This document shows, in pieces, positions 53,645 through 64,000 of a DNA stretch of 64,000 bases; the stretch's first letter is position 1; every line of letters starts with the position of its first letter. The notes below the pieces were generated by a model. The model saw only the letters and a list, made by a program, of their open reading frames with translations. It was not told the origin of the DNA and searched no databases. The stretch covers positions 22,101,265-22,165,264 of the forward strand of contig NC_092573.1 in the NCBI RefSeq assembly GCF_037975245.1, read 5' to 3'. The translations under genes and the position numbers were made by a program. Origin of the DNA: Apostichopus japonicus. Lineage: Eukaryota > Echinodermata > Holothuroidea > Aspidochirotida > Stichopodidae.

Positions 53645-54639
53645 TACTTCCTCAGTTTATACATATATATACTATAGCCCTACATGGACTTCTTGATCAA
53701 ATGAGTTTGCGTTTGATCGAGAATTTCAATTATTTCATTACCAACTTTTACCCAAATACACAATAAATTGTATCATATAGGTGTTATCCTGAATGCGGCC
53801 CTAATTACTTTAGTGTTGACGAAAGCGATTACTAAATGGATGTTATCGTTCCCATCATACATTTCGTTGCTACGGTACTTTTTCACACTTTTGATATTGA
53901 AGCTACATCAATAAACATTCAACGCGATTTTTGTTTGTATTGACCAACATCGAAAACTTGATGGCAGTCAAAAACACTTACAACTGCTTCACTATTACAC
54001 AGCCTTTGGTGCATCAGATTATATAACTTTATATTGTAACTTGTAACGAGACCCCCCCCCCCCCCTTGCTATACTTCACAAGACAGAACAAATTAAAATA
54101 CCATCACATAATATATAAAGCTTTAATTGTCAAATTAATTAAAAGAAATCAAATAGCAACGTAGCTCCTAGTATATTTCGAAAGTTTTATAAATTACGAA
54201 ATAATACAATATTAAACCTATTTAAATGGAACTTCAGGACACCTCCAATTAAGTTATACTCCCAGATACTAAAACCGCAAGAACTAGATCCGCTCTCAAC
54301 CCACGTCCCCTAACACGGAGACTGTAATAAGCGAACATATAGGCCCTACGATGTTATGTCACGTGGATATCACTTAGTACCTTCATTGGAAAGAGGCAAT
54401 AGAGCTACAGTATATCACACACAATGATCAGGACTAAATGCAACGAAGTTTTGACCAGATATTTATAGAGACAAATTAAGGAGGTTCTAAGAAGAAGCGG
54501 TGTGCTGAGAATGTATGTATTGAATGGAGGTGAATTGTTATGAATTGTTATTCAAAAGAGGTTTGCATAATTAAGATGAGGCTTAGGAGCAGGCCGCATA
54601 TATGCGGCCCTATAGGGCCATGGAAATGTAAAGAGATGG

Positions 54640-54990
54640 AATGATGTCAGGTGCGTATCCAGGGGGTGGGCGTTGGGGGCGCGCGCCCCCGGGTAAGGAA
54701 AAGAGGAGAGAAAAAAAGAGAAGAAAAAAGGGAAAAGGAGGGGGAAAAAAGGGAAAAGGGGAGAGAAAGGAAGGGAAAAGAAAAGGAAGACCTGAAGAGA
54801 GAAAAATGAGAAAAGGAGGGAGTAGAAGAGAGCCAAGACCTCGGGAAGAGAAAGAGGAACAGTCATAGTTAAAGCGCTGATCCCTATTATATACACAGGG
54901 TAGCCAGTGACAGATCAAGGATTACGGAGGGGGTGTGCCCCTCACCCTATCCCTTACACCGACAACTCCATTTTTGAAGTTTCCATTTTT
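54640..54990. repeat. Polypyrimidine module, copy 3 (inverted)
   Basis: Inverted relative to 1310-1655: CAGGTGCGTATCCAGG, a GGGGGCGCGCGCCCCC palindrome, about 140 nt of nearly pure A/G, then the reverse complement of the conserved leader. Confidence 0.75.
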
Positions 54991-55024
54991 CCTCTCTCAC
55001 TAATGTATCTATATAAATACCAGG

Positions 55025-55165
55025 CGCGTATCCAGGATTTTCTAACCCGGGGGGCGCGAATTACTATCTAAGCGGAGCGCCACCATCGGTTGGCGCGCAG
55101 CATACAAGAAAATTTCTTGTTTTGAAACCCCCCAGATCACCGGAAACGGCACTTCTCGGGCTTGA
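55025..55165. repeat. Fragment of the large dispersed repeat
   Basis: It contains AAGCGGAGCGCCACCATCGG, TTGGCGCGCAGCATACAAG and CCCAGATCACCGGAAA, shared with about 920-1015. It starts with another CAGGCGCGTATCCAGG junction. Confidence 0.65.
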
Positions 55166-55577
55166 AATGACCAACCAGATATACACTTTTTGCCTGAGAA
55201 CCAAGTATTTCCTAATAGTTTTTTTTTCCATACATAACCTTTTTGAAGATTGTCAACCCGGCATACATCATGTTCGAACTGATCGCATCTCCTGTGGGTC
55301 TTTGCTTTTGTAGGTGATTCTACGTCCCGGCCCACAATACCCGTCAGCCACACTTTTCAAGGTTTTAAGCCCCATATTTGTTCAGAATTTGAAACTTCAC
55401 ATTTCTCGCGAATAAACTCACTTCAAAACATACCCATAATGTTGTACAAAGTTTCATCTATGGACAACCAATATAGAAAAAACTTCCTTCAACCCCTAAC
55501 AGACCGGTCAAAATTGCACGAGTAGAGTGTGAAGTGGGAAGTGTGATGTAGAATGTTGGTCAGAAATTTTCTAAAAT

Positions 55578-56375
55578 TGAGACATAGTTAATTTATTAGT
55601 ATACAAATATTAAAACCTGTTATAACGGCTATTATAAAACTTGGTTGAAGGAAATGAAAAAATAGCAGATATTTCCGAAACCGAACATTACACACATAGG
55701 CGTAGGAGGCGCGGCGGCAGTGGCGGAGCTAGGGGTATTGGTCAGGAGTGGCGAGAATGGTCTGAGGGGGCGCTTTCGACACTATCTAAGCGGAGCGCCA
55801 CCACTGGTTGGCGCATAGCGTACAGAAAATTTTTGAGTAAAGACTCTCCCTAGATCGCCGGAAATGACCCTTTCCGGGCCTGGCTAATTTGCAGATAAAC
55901 GGAGAGTAGGGTGTCATCGCCAAATTACACCAACAAAATGTGACAAATGTCAATAAGTAGATGAGAGCGCAATAAAAAAGTCAACAATCTAGAATAAGTA
56001 AAAAGTGGTAAAGAGCTGAAAGAGGCGCCAGCAGTCCATTTGAGTCCGTCAGGGGGGCATCCGCCCCCCTGACCATATGGACGGTCCGCCACTGCGCGGC
56101 GGGGGACAGGCCCTGATTCTCCATTAGTAATGTGAAAGAGAGTTTTAACACAATTGGACCTCCATGCTTTTTATACAATTACATGAGACATGTTGTTGTT
56201 TGCATTAGCATCCCGCGGTATACAGCAAATTTTGGCCGAAAATGTCTCCCAGATCGCGGGAAATGACTTCCCAGGCTCTGTAAGTTGCCTCCAAGCACTT
56301 TTATATTTTAAAATCACTTAGCGATATCATTTAAAAAATGATGAATGGGGGGAGCGGTACCCTCCCCCGGCCCCC
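55578..56375. repeat. Dispersed repeat, copy 2
   Basis: Near-identical to 1-648 and then 1044-1190, in direct orientation about 55.6 kb away; the 395-bp segment of copy 1 is absent. It carries the same nested hAT element. Confidence 0.82.
55718..56094. mobile_element. Non-autonomous hAT-type element, copy 2
   Basis: 377 bp, CAGTGGCGGAGC ends, flanked by CGCGGCGG at 55710-55717 and 56095-56102, exactly as in copy 1 at 140-516. Confidence 0.82.
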
Positions 56376-56466
56376 CCCCTCTTGGCTATGCGCCTGAGCA
56401 GTTTGTGGAGGCTCTGAATCTTGTCTTTGGTTCCCATGAACATCTCTGCGATGACCATACATTACT

Positions 56467-56795
56467 GAGAGAGGAAAATGGAATCATCAAAAAATGGAGT
56501 TGTCGGTGTAAGGGGTAGGGTGGGTAACACTTTCGAGAGATCATTGCTCCGTCACTGGCTACCCTTCAGAGCTGTAAGTATGGTACTGTTCTTCTTTCTC
56601 TTCCCGGTGTCTTCGCATTTTTCCTTTACTCGCTCCTCCTCTTAAATTTCTTTCCTTCTTCCCCTCCTATTCACCTTCTCCCCCTCCTCCTCCTTTTCCC
56701 CTCTGTTCCCCTCCTTTTTTCTTCTGTTATTTTCTGTTTTCTTTGTCTACCCGGGGGTGCGCGCCCCCAACGCCCCCACCACTGGATACGCACCT
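56467..56795. repeat. Polypyrimidine module, copy 2 (direct)
   Basis: Conserved leader, a C/T tract at about 56620-56745, then CCCGGGGGTGCGCGCCCCC and CTGGATACGCACCTG, in the same order as 1310-1655. Confidence 0.72.
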
Positions 56796-56799
56796 GAAT

Positions 56800-57838
56800 A
56801 CTACATATAGTCTATCATAACCGGTGTGTGTGTGTGTATGGACGCCTTAAACAATTGCAGAAATTGCAGTACAAATGTTCAATATAGAACCAACTGTGGC
56901 TGGTCCTGAACTTGACAAGTAGGGCTTTTGGATATCTGACAAATTACCTAGAATCACCTACAAAAGCAATGAAACGTAGCAAGTACCAGGGAGCAGATAA
57001 TTATTCATAAAAATTCATAGACTTTCACACTAAATCACAATACCTAGTGCACTGTTCAACAGTGTTTGAGATCAAATTAACCAAAGTATGAGTTTTTGAA
57101 TCCCTTTTGCGGTTTACTGCAACACTATGACACTACCACAACATGTGTTGTTGAATCCGTTTGCGGTTAACTGAAACACTACAGTATGAACTGCAGAAGG
57201 AGTTCTGAACAGACTGAAGTTTGTAACGGAGAATAACGATTGCGCAATAGCAGGAGAATGTTATAACGTGTTTGTCCGTTCAACGTTTCAATTGTTTACG
57301 GAACAGTTTATAGGTGGCTTCTTATCAGCATAATTCTGGTCATTGCATATTGACTATGCTTGAGCAGTGCACTAGATGTTCTCGTTTTTTGTATGTCCTT
57401 ATTGGAACTTATTGTTCATTTAGCTACCGATGAGCGCGTGATATAGTTATTTCCTATCATTTTTGTTATATTTGTTCGAAAATTGTTAAGGGTGTTTGAC
57501 TTTTTTTCTTTTTGCTTCCATTGCCGCAGTGAGCCCTTTCTATGTTAGCCCAGTAAATAGCAGACCGCTTTACTTACGTTCGTGCTGGATAATAACCTTG
57601 CTTTTTAGAAGCAACTTAACGATATATTTTGGAAATGAAAATTTGGTAAGGCAACGTTGTACTGCATTGAGGAAACGTTACAAAGCTGTGTTACAACGTT
57701 ATTACAAAGCTGTGTTGTCGGCTGTGTTTTCTTTGAGCACAAGGTATTTCAACATCGTATTTAACTGAGCTGGGCTGTATAATACATCGGTGTTCAGAAA
57801 AACAAAACGGTCACAACTTTGTCACAACTTCACGTTAT
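56800..57838. other. Intergenic, no accepted gene
   Basis: A GAACCAACTGTGGCTGGTC phrase at about 56889 is the inverse of one at about 1236-1254. An open frame at 57496-57768 has an internal duplication (TTACAAAGCTGTGTT twice) and no family motif. Confidence 0.4.
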
Positions 57839-57839
57839 C

Positions 57840-57885
57840 ATGGGGCGCTGTTTCTCTAGAGATTCTATTTCTTTTCCTCCAGCTG
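57840..57885 (+). CDS. Possible first coding exon with N-myristoylation motif (partial gene)
   Basis: ATG is followed by 15 codons (MGRCFSRDSISFPPA) and one base, then a strong donor GTAAGT. Gly2, Cys4 and Ser6 fit the MGxxxS consensus for N-myristoylation with a neighbouring palmitoylation cysteine. A TATA-like TATAATAC lies at about 57778. The window ends in a pyrimidine tract and CAG (acceptor to 63999), which could open the next exon, leaving a 6.1-kb intron. No family is recognised. It may equally be chance. Confidence 0.3.
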
Positions 57886-58639
57886 GTAAGTTACACTTAA
57901 ATCGCAGCTTTCATGTTTTATTCTTCTCTTGTCTTCTACATAACTCTCCTATTTCTGGAAAATTGAACACTGTATGTTAAGAGAAATGTTTAGATTAATA
58001 ACATGTGAAAGATAGATAACTGTTTTGATTTTGTGGCTTTGATGTTGTACGTTTTTGAAATTTTTTCCAATCCTTTCGCTCTATCAGCAGCCTCAAAGTT
58101 CGTAAAATATAAGACATGTTACAATAGCATATTAATAGCTATACTCACATCAGGACCTAAGCGCTGAGGCCGGTGTCACGTCGTTCGGCATTTAAGTGAT
58201 TTAAATTCTTAGTCCCAGTGCTCCTTCGTTCCACAAACATGGATTTAAGAAATACTTTGGATGATGAAAATTTTTTAGGAGGAATGAGGAAAGAAAGGAG
58301 GAGCCGTAAAGTCCTTGTAGGTTGGCTAAGACTTTGGATATTCGAAAATTATTTTTGAATTCAAATTTAACTTCGTTCTGTGTTTATTCGATAATGTAGC
58401 CAGGCTTGTTACAATATACCTCCCGGCAGCCCCCCACCCCCCCTGCATTCTGTCAGGTCTGCCCACCAGGACCTAGAAATACATGCCACATGTATTTGGT
58501 GCTTTAAACGAGAAACGAAGAGAAAAACAAAGACCCCGAATTCAAAATCTTCCGGAGAATCCGCCCAGTTTTCCGCTTGTAACCCCAACATGCACAATCA
58601 GCCCAAGCCAGTGCACTGAAAACTTAAATTGGTTCACCG

Positions 58640-58990
58640 ACTAACATAACGTTAGTCCATCTGGTGCCTCTCCCGACTAACATAGCCTTAGTCAGTTGCT
58701 ATACCGACTAATTTATTCCTTAGTCAGTTGGATTTCTTAGTGGGTCATCTTAGTCCGTCAACTTAGTCGATCAACAATTTCTTAGTCGGTAAATGTATAT
58801 TAGTCAGTTACATTAGTTGGTGACATTAGTCGGTCTTTACCGACTACTTTATATGAGCCACCGACTAGTTTATAGCAGGTTTTACATTAGTCAGGATGGT
58901 GCCTCTCCCGACTAACCTTTCTTAGTCGGTATCGACTGACTAGTTGCACTGACTAGAATCACTGAAAGAATTAAACCCGACTAGTTTCAC
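58640..58990. repeat. Left GACTAA/TTAGTC motif array
   Basis: By hand count about 20 copies of GACTAR/YTAGTC in both orientations within 350 bp, often extended to TTAGTCGGT, TTAGTCAGT or GACTAACNNAACGTTAGTC palindromes. The phrase GGTGCCTCTCCCGACTAAC occurs twice (about 58660 and 58900). Confidence 0.88.
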
Positions 58991-59632
58991 TGACTAGCAT
59001 CACTGAAAGAAAAGAGAGCAGAAGAAACACAAATAATGTGTACGTTGGCAGTATTTATTTCTGATAAAACTTCTGATGTCTACAAAGGCTGACTTTCGAC
59101 AGATAGGGAAGAAATCACTGTAAACAAAAATCTGAAAATATGATTTTATTCCAACAAAGTTAAGACAAGTTAATGGATCAAACATGAATCGCAAAAGTAT
59201 AGCACTGCACAATAATGCAAAGTTGAATCTTGGGCAAGGGTTCCTCATGACTTTCGTTTTAAAGTGGTACCCCAAATCGACACCAGTTAAGTCTTCACGA
59301 ACAAAGAGTGTTTCTCCTAACTACAAATGGCCTCCCACTTGTCTTCAGGAAGCCAAAATCTGCACCATAATTGACCTGTGAACAGAAAATATGATATACG
59401 TGTAAGCACAGATACAGATATAGCACATGATAACTCACATTATCATAAACATACATTTACATTAAAATTTTATAACATATTGGGAAGTATACATTTAAAT
59501 CTAGGTCCCTCAAATTATAAGCCAGGAATAGCAGCTTTACCAAATAATTATTAGCTTTGCACAGCATAACACCAAGTTATTTTTCAAAGCTTAATAATTA
59601 TGTTAATCATGTTAATAATGATCCCAATAGAC

Positions 59633-60858
59633 CGGGAGCCCAGAGGGTTTGGTTAGCTGGGAAGGTAACCAATTGCCTTGTACATCACAATGTTCACAGT
59701 GCATTCCTGTATATGAAACCAGACGACTTGCAAACCGACTGTGGTGGGTGTGGCTGGGAGAGCAATTTTAAAGTCACCTGATAGCTAACCTAGATCAGTT
59801 TTCATGGTAACACATCTAAGTAAGTACAATGTGTCAGGTATGGCCCCAAGAGCAACAAATGGCCATTGCCAGTAATTATTGGTGGTGGGGTACCCCTGCC
59901 AGTGATCTATAATTGACCCCTCAAGGCTGACCTAGGTCAGCTCATGAGGAAACCACTTGAAACCTACTGGAAAATGTTGGTTAGGACTTCAGATACAACT
60001 GATGGGCATTGCCAGTAATTTTTATTGGTGGGGTACCCCTGCCAGTAGACCCCCAAAATGCCCATCCCCCATTGACCTAGATGAGCTCATGATGTAACCA
60101 GTTGAAAACTACTGGAAAATGGTATCACTTCATATGTAAGGGATGGGCATTTCCAGTATTTTATATTAGTGGGGTACCCCTGCCAGTAGACCCCCAAAAT
60201 GCCCCCCCCCTCATTGATCTAGGTCAGCTCATGATTTAACCAGTTGAAAACTACTGGAAAATGATTGACAGGATTCTATATGTAAGGGATGGGCAGACTC
60301 TGGCAGTGGTGGCCCACCAATATAAAATACTGGAAATGCCCATCCTTACATATGAAGTGATACCTATCATTTTCCTGTAGGTTTCAACTGGTCAAATCAT
60401 GAGCTCACCTAGGTCAATGAGGGGATGGGCATATTGGGGGTCTACTGGCAGGGGTACCCCACCAATAAAAATTACTGGCAATGCCCATCCCTTGTATCTG
60501 AAGTCCTAACCAACATTTTCCAGTAGGTTTCAAGTGGTTACCTCATGAGCTGACCTAGGTCAGCCGTGAGTGGTCAATTGTTGATCACTGGCAGGGGTAC
60601 CCCACCACCAATAATTACTGGCGATGGCCATTTGTTGCTCTTGGGGCCATACCTGACACATTGTTCTTACTTTGATGTGGTTACCATGAAAACTGATCTA
60701 GGTTAGCTGTTAGGTGACTTTAAAATTGCTCTCCCAGCCACATCCACCACAGTCGGTTTGCCAGTCGTCAGGTTTCATATACAGGAATGCATTGTGAACA
60801 TTGTGATGTACCAGGCAATTGGTTACCTTCCCAGCTAACCAAACCCTCTGGACTCCCG
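59633..60858. repeat. Large fold-back with internal tandem units
   Basis: The left arm 59633-60175 pairs with the right arm 60308-60858 over almost its whole length (outer phrase CCAGAGGGTTTGGTTAGCTGG-like, inner phrase GGGGTACCCCTGCCAGT). Arms consist of roughly 140-bp tandem units, each with GGGTACCCCTGCCAGT, a GACCTAGGTCAGCTCATGA-type block and CTACTGGAAAATG. One extra unit forms the loop. Confidence 0.9.
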
Positions 60859-62844
60859 CTCTACAGATCAGTGAAAATTTGACCAAACTTATGAAGCTTG
60901 CACGTAAATGATATACTAGACTGTTTTTTTTTTAAAACAGGTTATGAAAAGTATCTTTAATATCATTAAACAGTTGGGTACAATAGTTAAACTCACTCTT
61001 CCATCTTTTTTCTCTATGGTACTTGTTCCTTTGCTTTTTGGACTCTTGGATAAACTCTTTTGTTCTGCGAAGGGTACCAATATATCATCTTAAAACATGT
61101 CTTTAAGCCATATATAACACAGTTCTCCTCTTCTGTTGTTGCCTCCACACTGGTGTCGTACATCACAGGAAACCTCACCCTTGACTTAGATATTTGGCTT
61201 TTCAATTCCTGCTGGAAAAAAGAAACAGCAAAGTATTCATCATTTGAAAAAATAAATAAATAAAGTTGTCACCACAAAGTTATGTGAGATTTGCTTCCAC
61301 TATAGTCTCAAAAAACAATCCCAAAGTTTGAAGCAGACTGTATAAAGCTGAAAATTTGAACAAGAGTGTCATCACCATTGCAACCAGAATCAAATGCCCA
61401 GAATACAGAGATAATAAAACATGGGCTAAATCTTTGTTTGTTTTTATGATCTTTAAAAATATAAAATTTTAGAAACAGAAATGCACTGAGCCAACTTATT
61501 TATAGGCCTAATCGTTTTTAGTTGTTATTTTGCTTGCTCACATAACAAGCCTGTTTAGACCTAGGCTAGAGGAGAATCAATACTTTGTTACACTAAGTTT
61601 GTCTTTCGGTCGTTTTGATTTAGTCTTACTAGTAGTACTAAAGTATATAATGGACCGGCGAAGACTAGAGAATACCCAGAGTTTTAGCAACTGCGTTAAA
61701 CTGTATCATCTGATCTATTATTTACGTCAATGAGTTTCATTCAATCTAGGATCAAAAAGAGAAAACTAATTAATCTTAACCTTTAAACTTTGCTACTAAA
61801 CAGATATGCTTGAATTACAAATAAATGTCAAAAAACATCATAATCTACGAATCGATGCATATACATATACATAAACAGAATAATTTGAATTCGCGCAAGT
61901 GAACCCTGCACTACATTGGACAGAAAAAAAAACGTGCAATTATAGACCAAACTAAACATACTAAATTTTCCGTTACTTCTACATAAAATATCAATACAAA
62001 TACAACAACTTACTCTTTTGGCAGTATACTAAAAGCACATGTTATAATAACTTCAGACTATCAAGCTTTCCTGAGAAAAAACGGTTAATACTTCTTACAG
62101 TAAACAAGTCGACCGTGAAGGAATGTACGCAATTGTTTCATGAGCGTGACCGGAAATTAAATACTAAAAAATGATAAATGAAAAGGTTAAATAGAACTGA
62201 AGCGTGCATCCTGACTGCTCGCAACATATAATACCGTTGACTAGCCAACATAATTTGTTCAGCCTACTGTGACTGTACGTTTGAAGGTCTAGCCTTGCTT
62301 ATTCAATATCACAAAGCCTACCCATTTAGATTCACATGGGATATTACAGGAAATCTTTACCAAATGAGTGTAGACTTCAAATAAACTATTGAGACTTATA
62401 GTTCCAGCATTTGTTTGGGAATAAATTAGAAGATTATGTGCCACTGTTCAGTCTAGCCCAATACACACATAACACATTTTTAATTGGTGTTTAGAATGCA
62501 CGCTTTAGTGTTGAGAATGCACTGCAGTACCCAGTAGAAGCCTATAGGCTACTCACTGTCATTGCACTTGTGTATTGCGAAAAGCCAGCGTGACAACGGT
62601 AGCGTTACACTAACCATAATACATGAGTACTAGTGCCAGTGGCCTAACAATTAACTTTAATTTTACCTTCAAGTTAAAGGAATAACAGGTAGGCCGATGA
62701 TGGCAGTTAATACCTCCATTCTTCTAAAGACCTTCTTGGGTGATTTACGGTTGAAAGTTGCTTAGAGTGATCGTATGAAACTATGCCAAGTCCAGCAAGC
62801 TGCCGTTGCCTCTCGGTTTCCAAATTGAAGTGAATCGAATTGGG

Positions 62845-63090
62845 TTAAAATACATTAGTCCGTCGACCGACCGACTAAGCTACGATTATGGCGTAAATCG
62901 GGTGTCCGTATCGTTCTTAGTCCATGGGTTAAAATACCTTAGTCCGTCGCCATCGACTAAGCTGCGATTATATTTTCCTTAGTCAGTGTAAACTGACTAA
63001 GAAGCAGCGATGAAACGAAGATTTTTGCTAGTTCGTGTGCATTGACTAACGTTACAAACTAATTTAACGTTAGTCCGTGGCAATATTGAC
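62845..63090. repeat. Right GACTAA/TTAGTC motif array
   Basis: A unit GGGTTAAAATAC, then TTAGTCCGTCG, then CGACTAAGCTRCGATTAT occurs twice (about 62840-62890, 62928-62975). It is followed by TTAGTCAGT, GACTAACGTTAC and TTAGTCCGTGG up to the right end. Confidence 0.85.
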
Positions 63091-63108
63091 TAGTTTATTT
63101 TTTCAGTG

Positions 63109-64000
63109 TGGTGCGGCCGTTCCACAGAATAATTTCATTTTTTTAGGTGCTTTACAGTGCTTCTGATATTTTCAAATTATCTACTTTACTTAAGAAAATG
63201 ACTTTTCATCTAAAAATATTGATGTTTTATATCAACCATTTGGTGTTTTTCCTTAAAACCTTAAAGCTTTACGGGGAATCCACCAATTTCTATGTTAACG
63301 TTAGGGCGCTTTTTCGTCTAAGTTGGATTTTCACTTATGGTAATGATGTTTTATAGAAAAAAACGAAATGTTTAATTCGGAATTGTTCACTCAAAACTCA
63401 AAACTTTTATCTCCAAAATATGATATTTTTCTATAAAATGGCGAAGTTTTAACTGTAAAGTTTTGTCGTATTTCTCTTAAAATTTTGAAGTTGTATTTTA
63501 GATGTTTCTACATTTTATCTCAAAAATTTACATGTTTATTAGTGACATGATGCAACTTGAAATTTCTATGAATTATGAGAATTAAATGGACTAGTGAATT
63601 GTTCATTGTATGATAGTGGAGTATCAACGTCCATTTCGATCGAGCTGAAATTATGTGTTATGGGATATTCGAGACTTGTTGAAGCGGCAATCAGAAATAT
63701 TTTGTCAAAAAAAAATTGCCAGAACCCCCCTCCTAATCAACCCCTCTCCTCCTCCATCCGGCCAGTCTTTGATCCTTAGTGACGCCCTTACAGTGAAGGA
63801 TTGAGTGTTCACAATTATAAGTAACTGACGGTATAGTGTTTCCTCCTAACTTATAGCTTATGTTAGCATGAAAACCTGTCTTTGAGTAATTCTGACATCT
63901 CAATTACACTCGTGAGATTAGACGTATTTGCTATAACCTTTATCTTTGTGTCACATCATTGATATTTCAGATCTGGTCTTTACATTGTCTGTTTTTCAGA
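63109..64000. other. Right edge, no gene seen
   Basis: AT-rich DNA. The last bases (TGTCTGTTTTTCAG then A) form a good splice acceptor at the window edge. Confidence 0.4.

Larger units (their letters stand above)
58614..63108. mobile_element. Putative 4.5-kb non-autonomous element with GACTAA-array ends
   Basis: The ends CACTGAAAA and TTTTCAGTG are inverted. Inside each end lie dense arrays of GACTAA/TTAGTC motifs (58640-58990 and 62845-63090), and the centre is a 1.2-kb fold-back. No transposase frame was seen and no clear target duplication was found (AGCCAGTG left, TGGTGCGG right). The boundaries are therefore inferred from symmetry. Confidence 0.55.

Noticed and set aside
57496-57768. 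90-codon open frame on the plus strand
   Set aside because: It contains a local duplication and no family features.
58640-58990. CRISPR-like array
   Set aside because: Eukaryotic locus; short motifs in both orientations with irregular spacing, not direct repeats with uniform spacers.

Overview
The window is animal nuclear DNA: AT-rich, intron-containing genes with GT-AG splice sites, tRNA-derived SINEs, a decayed LINE, many short terminal-inverted-repeat (TIR) DNA elements, (TA)n tracts and poly-G/C runs. Protein matches (LRRC49, REEP5/6) place it in Metazoa. The repeat style (CAGTGGCG-ended hAT elements, a SINE with a CCTTGGGGCAAAGCACTTTATC-type body) looks like an echinoderm, perhaps a sea cucumber or sea urchin. 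That taxon guess is from memory of repeat families and is weak.

Layout. 1-1680: a dispersed repeat carrying a nested hAT element, repeated nearly intact at 55.57-56.80 kb. 1.7-9.0 kb: mostly empty, with a (TA)n tract and one hAT element with a perfect 8-bp target duplication. 9.1-12.7 kb, minus strand: a three-exon leucine-rich-repeat (LRR) gene with an acidic tail, 332 codons. 15.4-33.8 kb, plus strand: a complete 16-exon LRRC49 orthologue (820 codons; every splice phase agrees), the scaffold-like subunit of the tubulin polyglutamylase complex. Its introns hold a LINE reverse-transcriptase remnant, SINEs, a TTAA-flanked MITE, an 85-bp tandem repeat and a large (TA)n tract, and a MITE lies in its 3' UTR. 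34.4-39.1 kb: simple repeats, a His-tRNA-like SINE and a 45-bp minisatellite. 41.4-51.8 kb, minus strand: a REEP5/6 (ER-shaping hairpin protein) gene in four exons with an uncertain C-terminal end. 53-57 kb: a TA-flanked TIR element and the second copy of the large repeat. 57.84 kb: a possible first exon of a gene with an N-myristoylation-type start that would continue beyond the window. 58.6-63.1 kb: a 4.5-kb putative non-autonomous transposon whose ends are dense arrays of GACTAA/TTAGTC motifs and whose middle is a 1.2-kb fold-back built from tandem ~140-bp units.

The two LRR genes are divergent, about 2.7 kb apart. LRRC49 acts on microtubules (tubulin glutamylation) and REEP5/6 on ER membrane curvature; nothing indicates that the genes form a functional cluster. 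The most unusual structure is the GACTAA-array and fold-back element near the right end.
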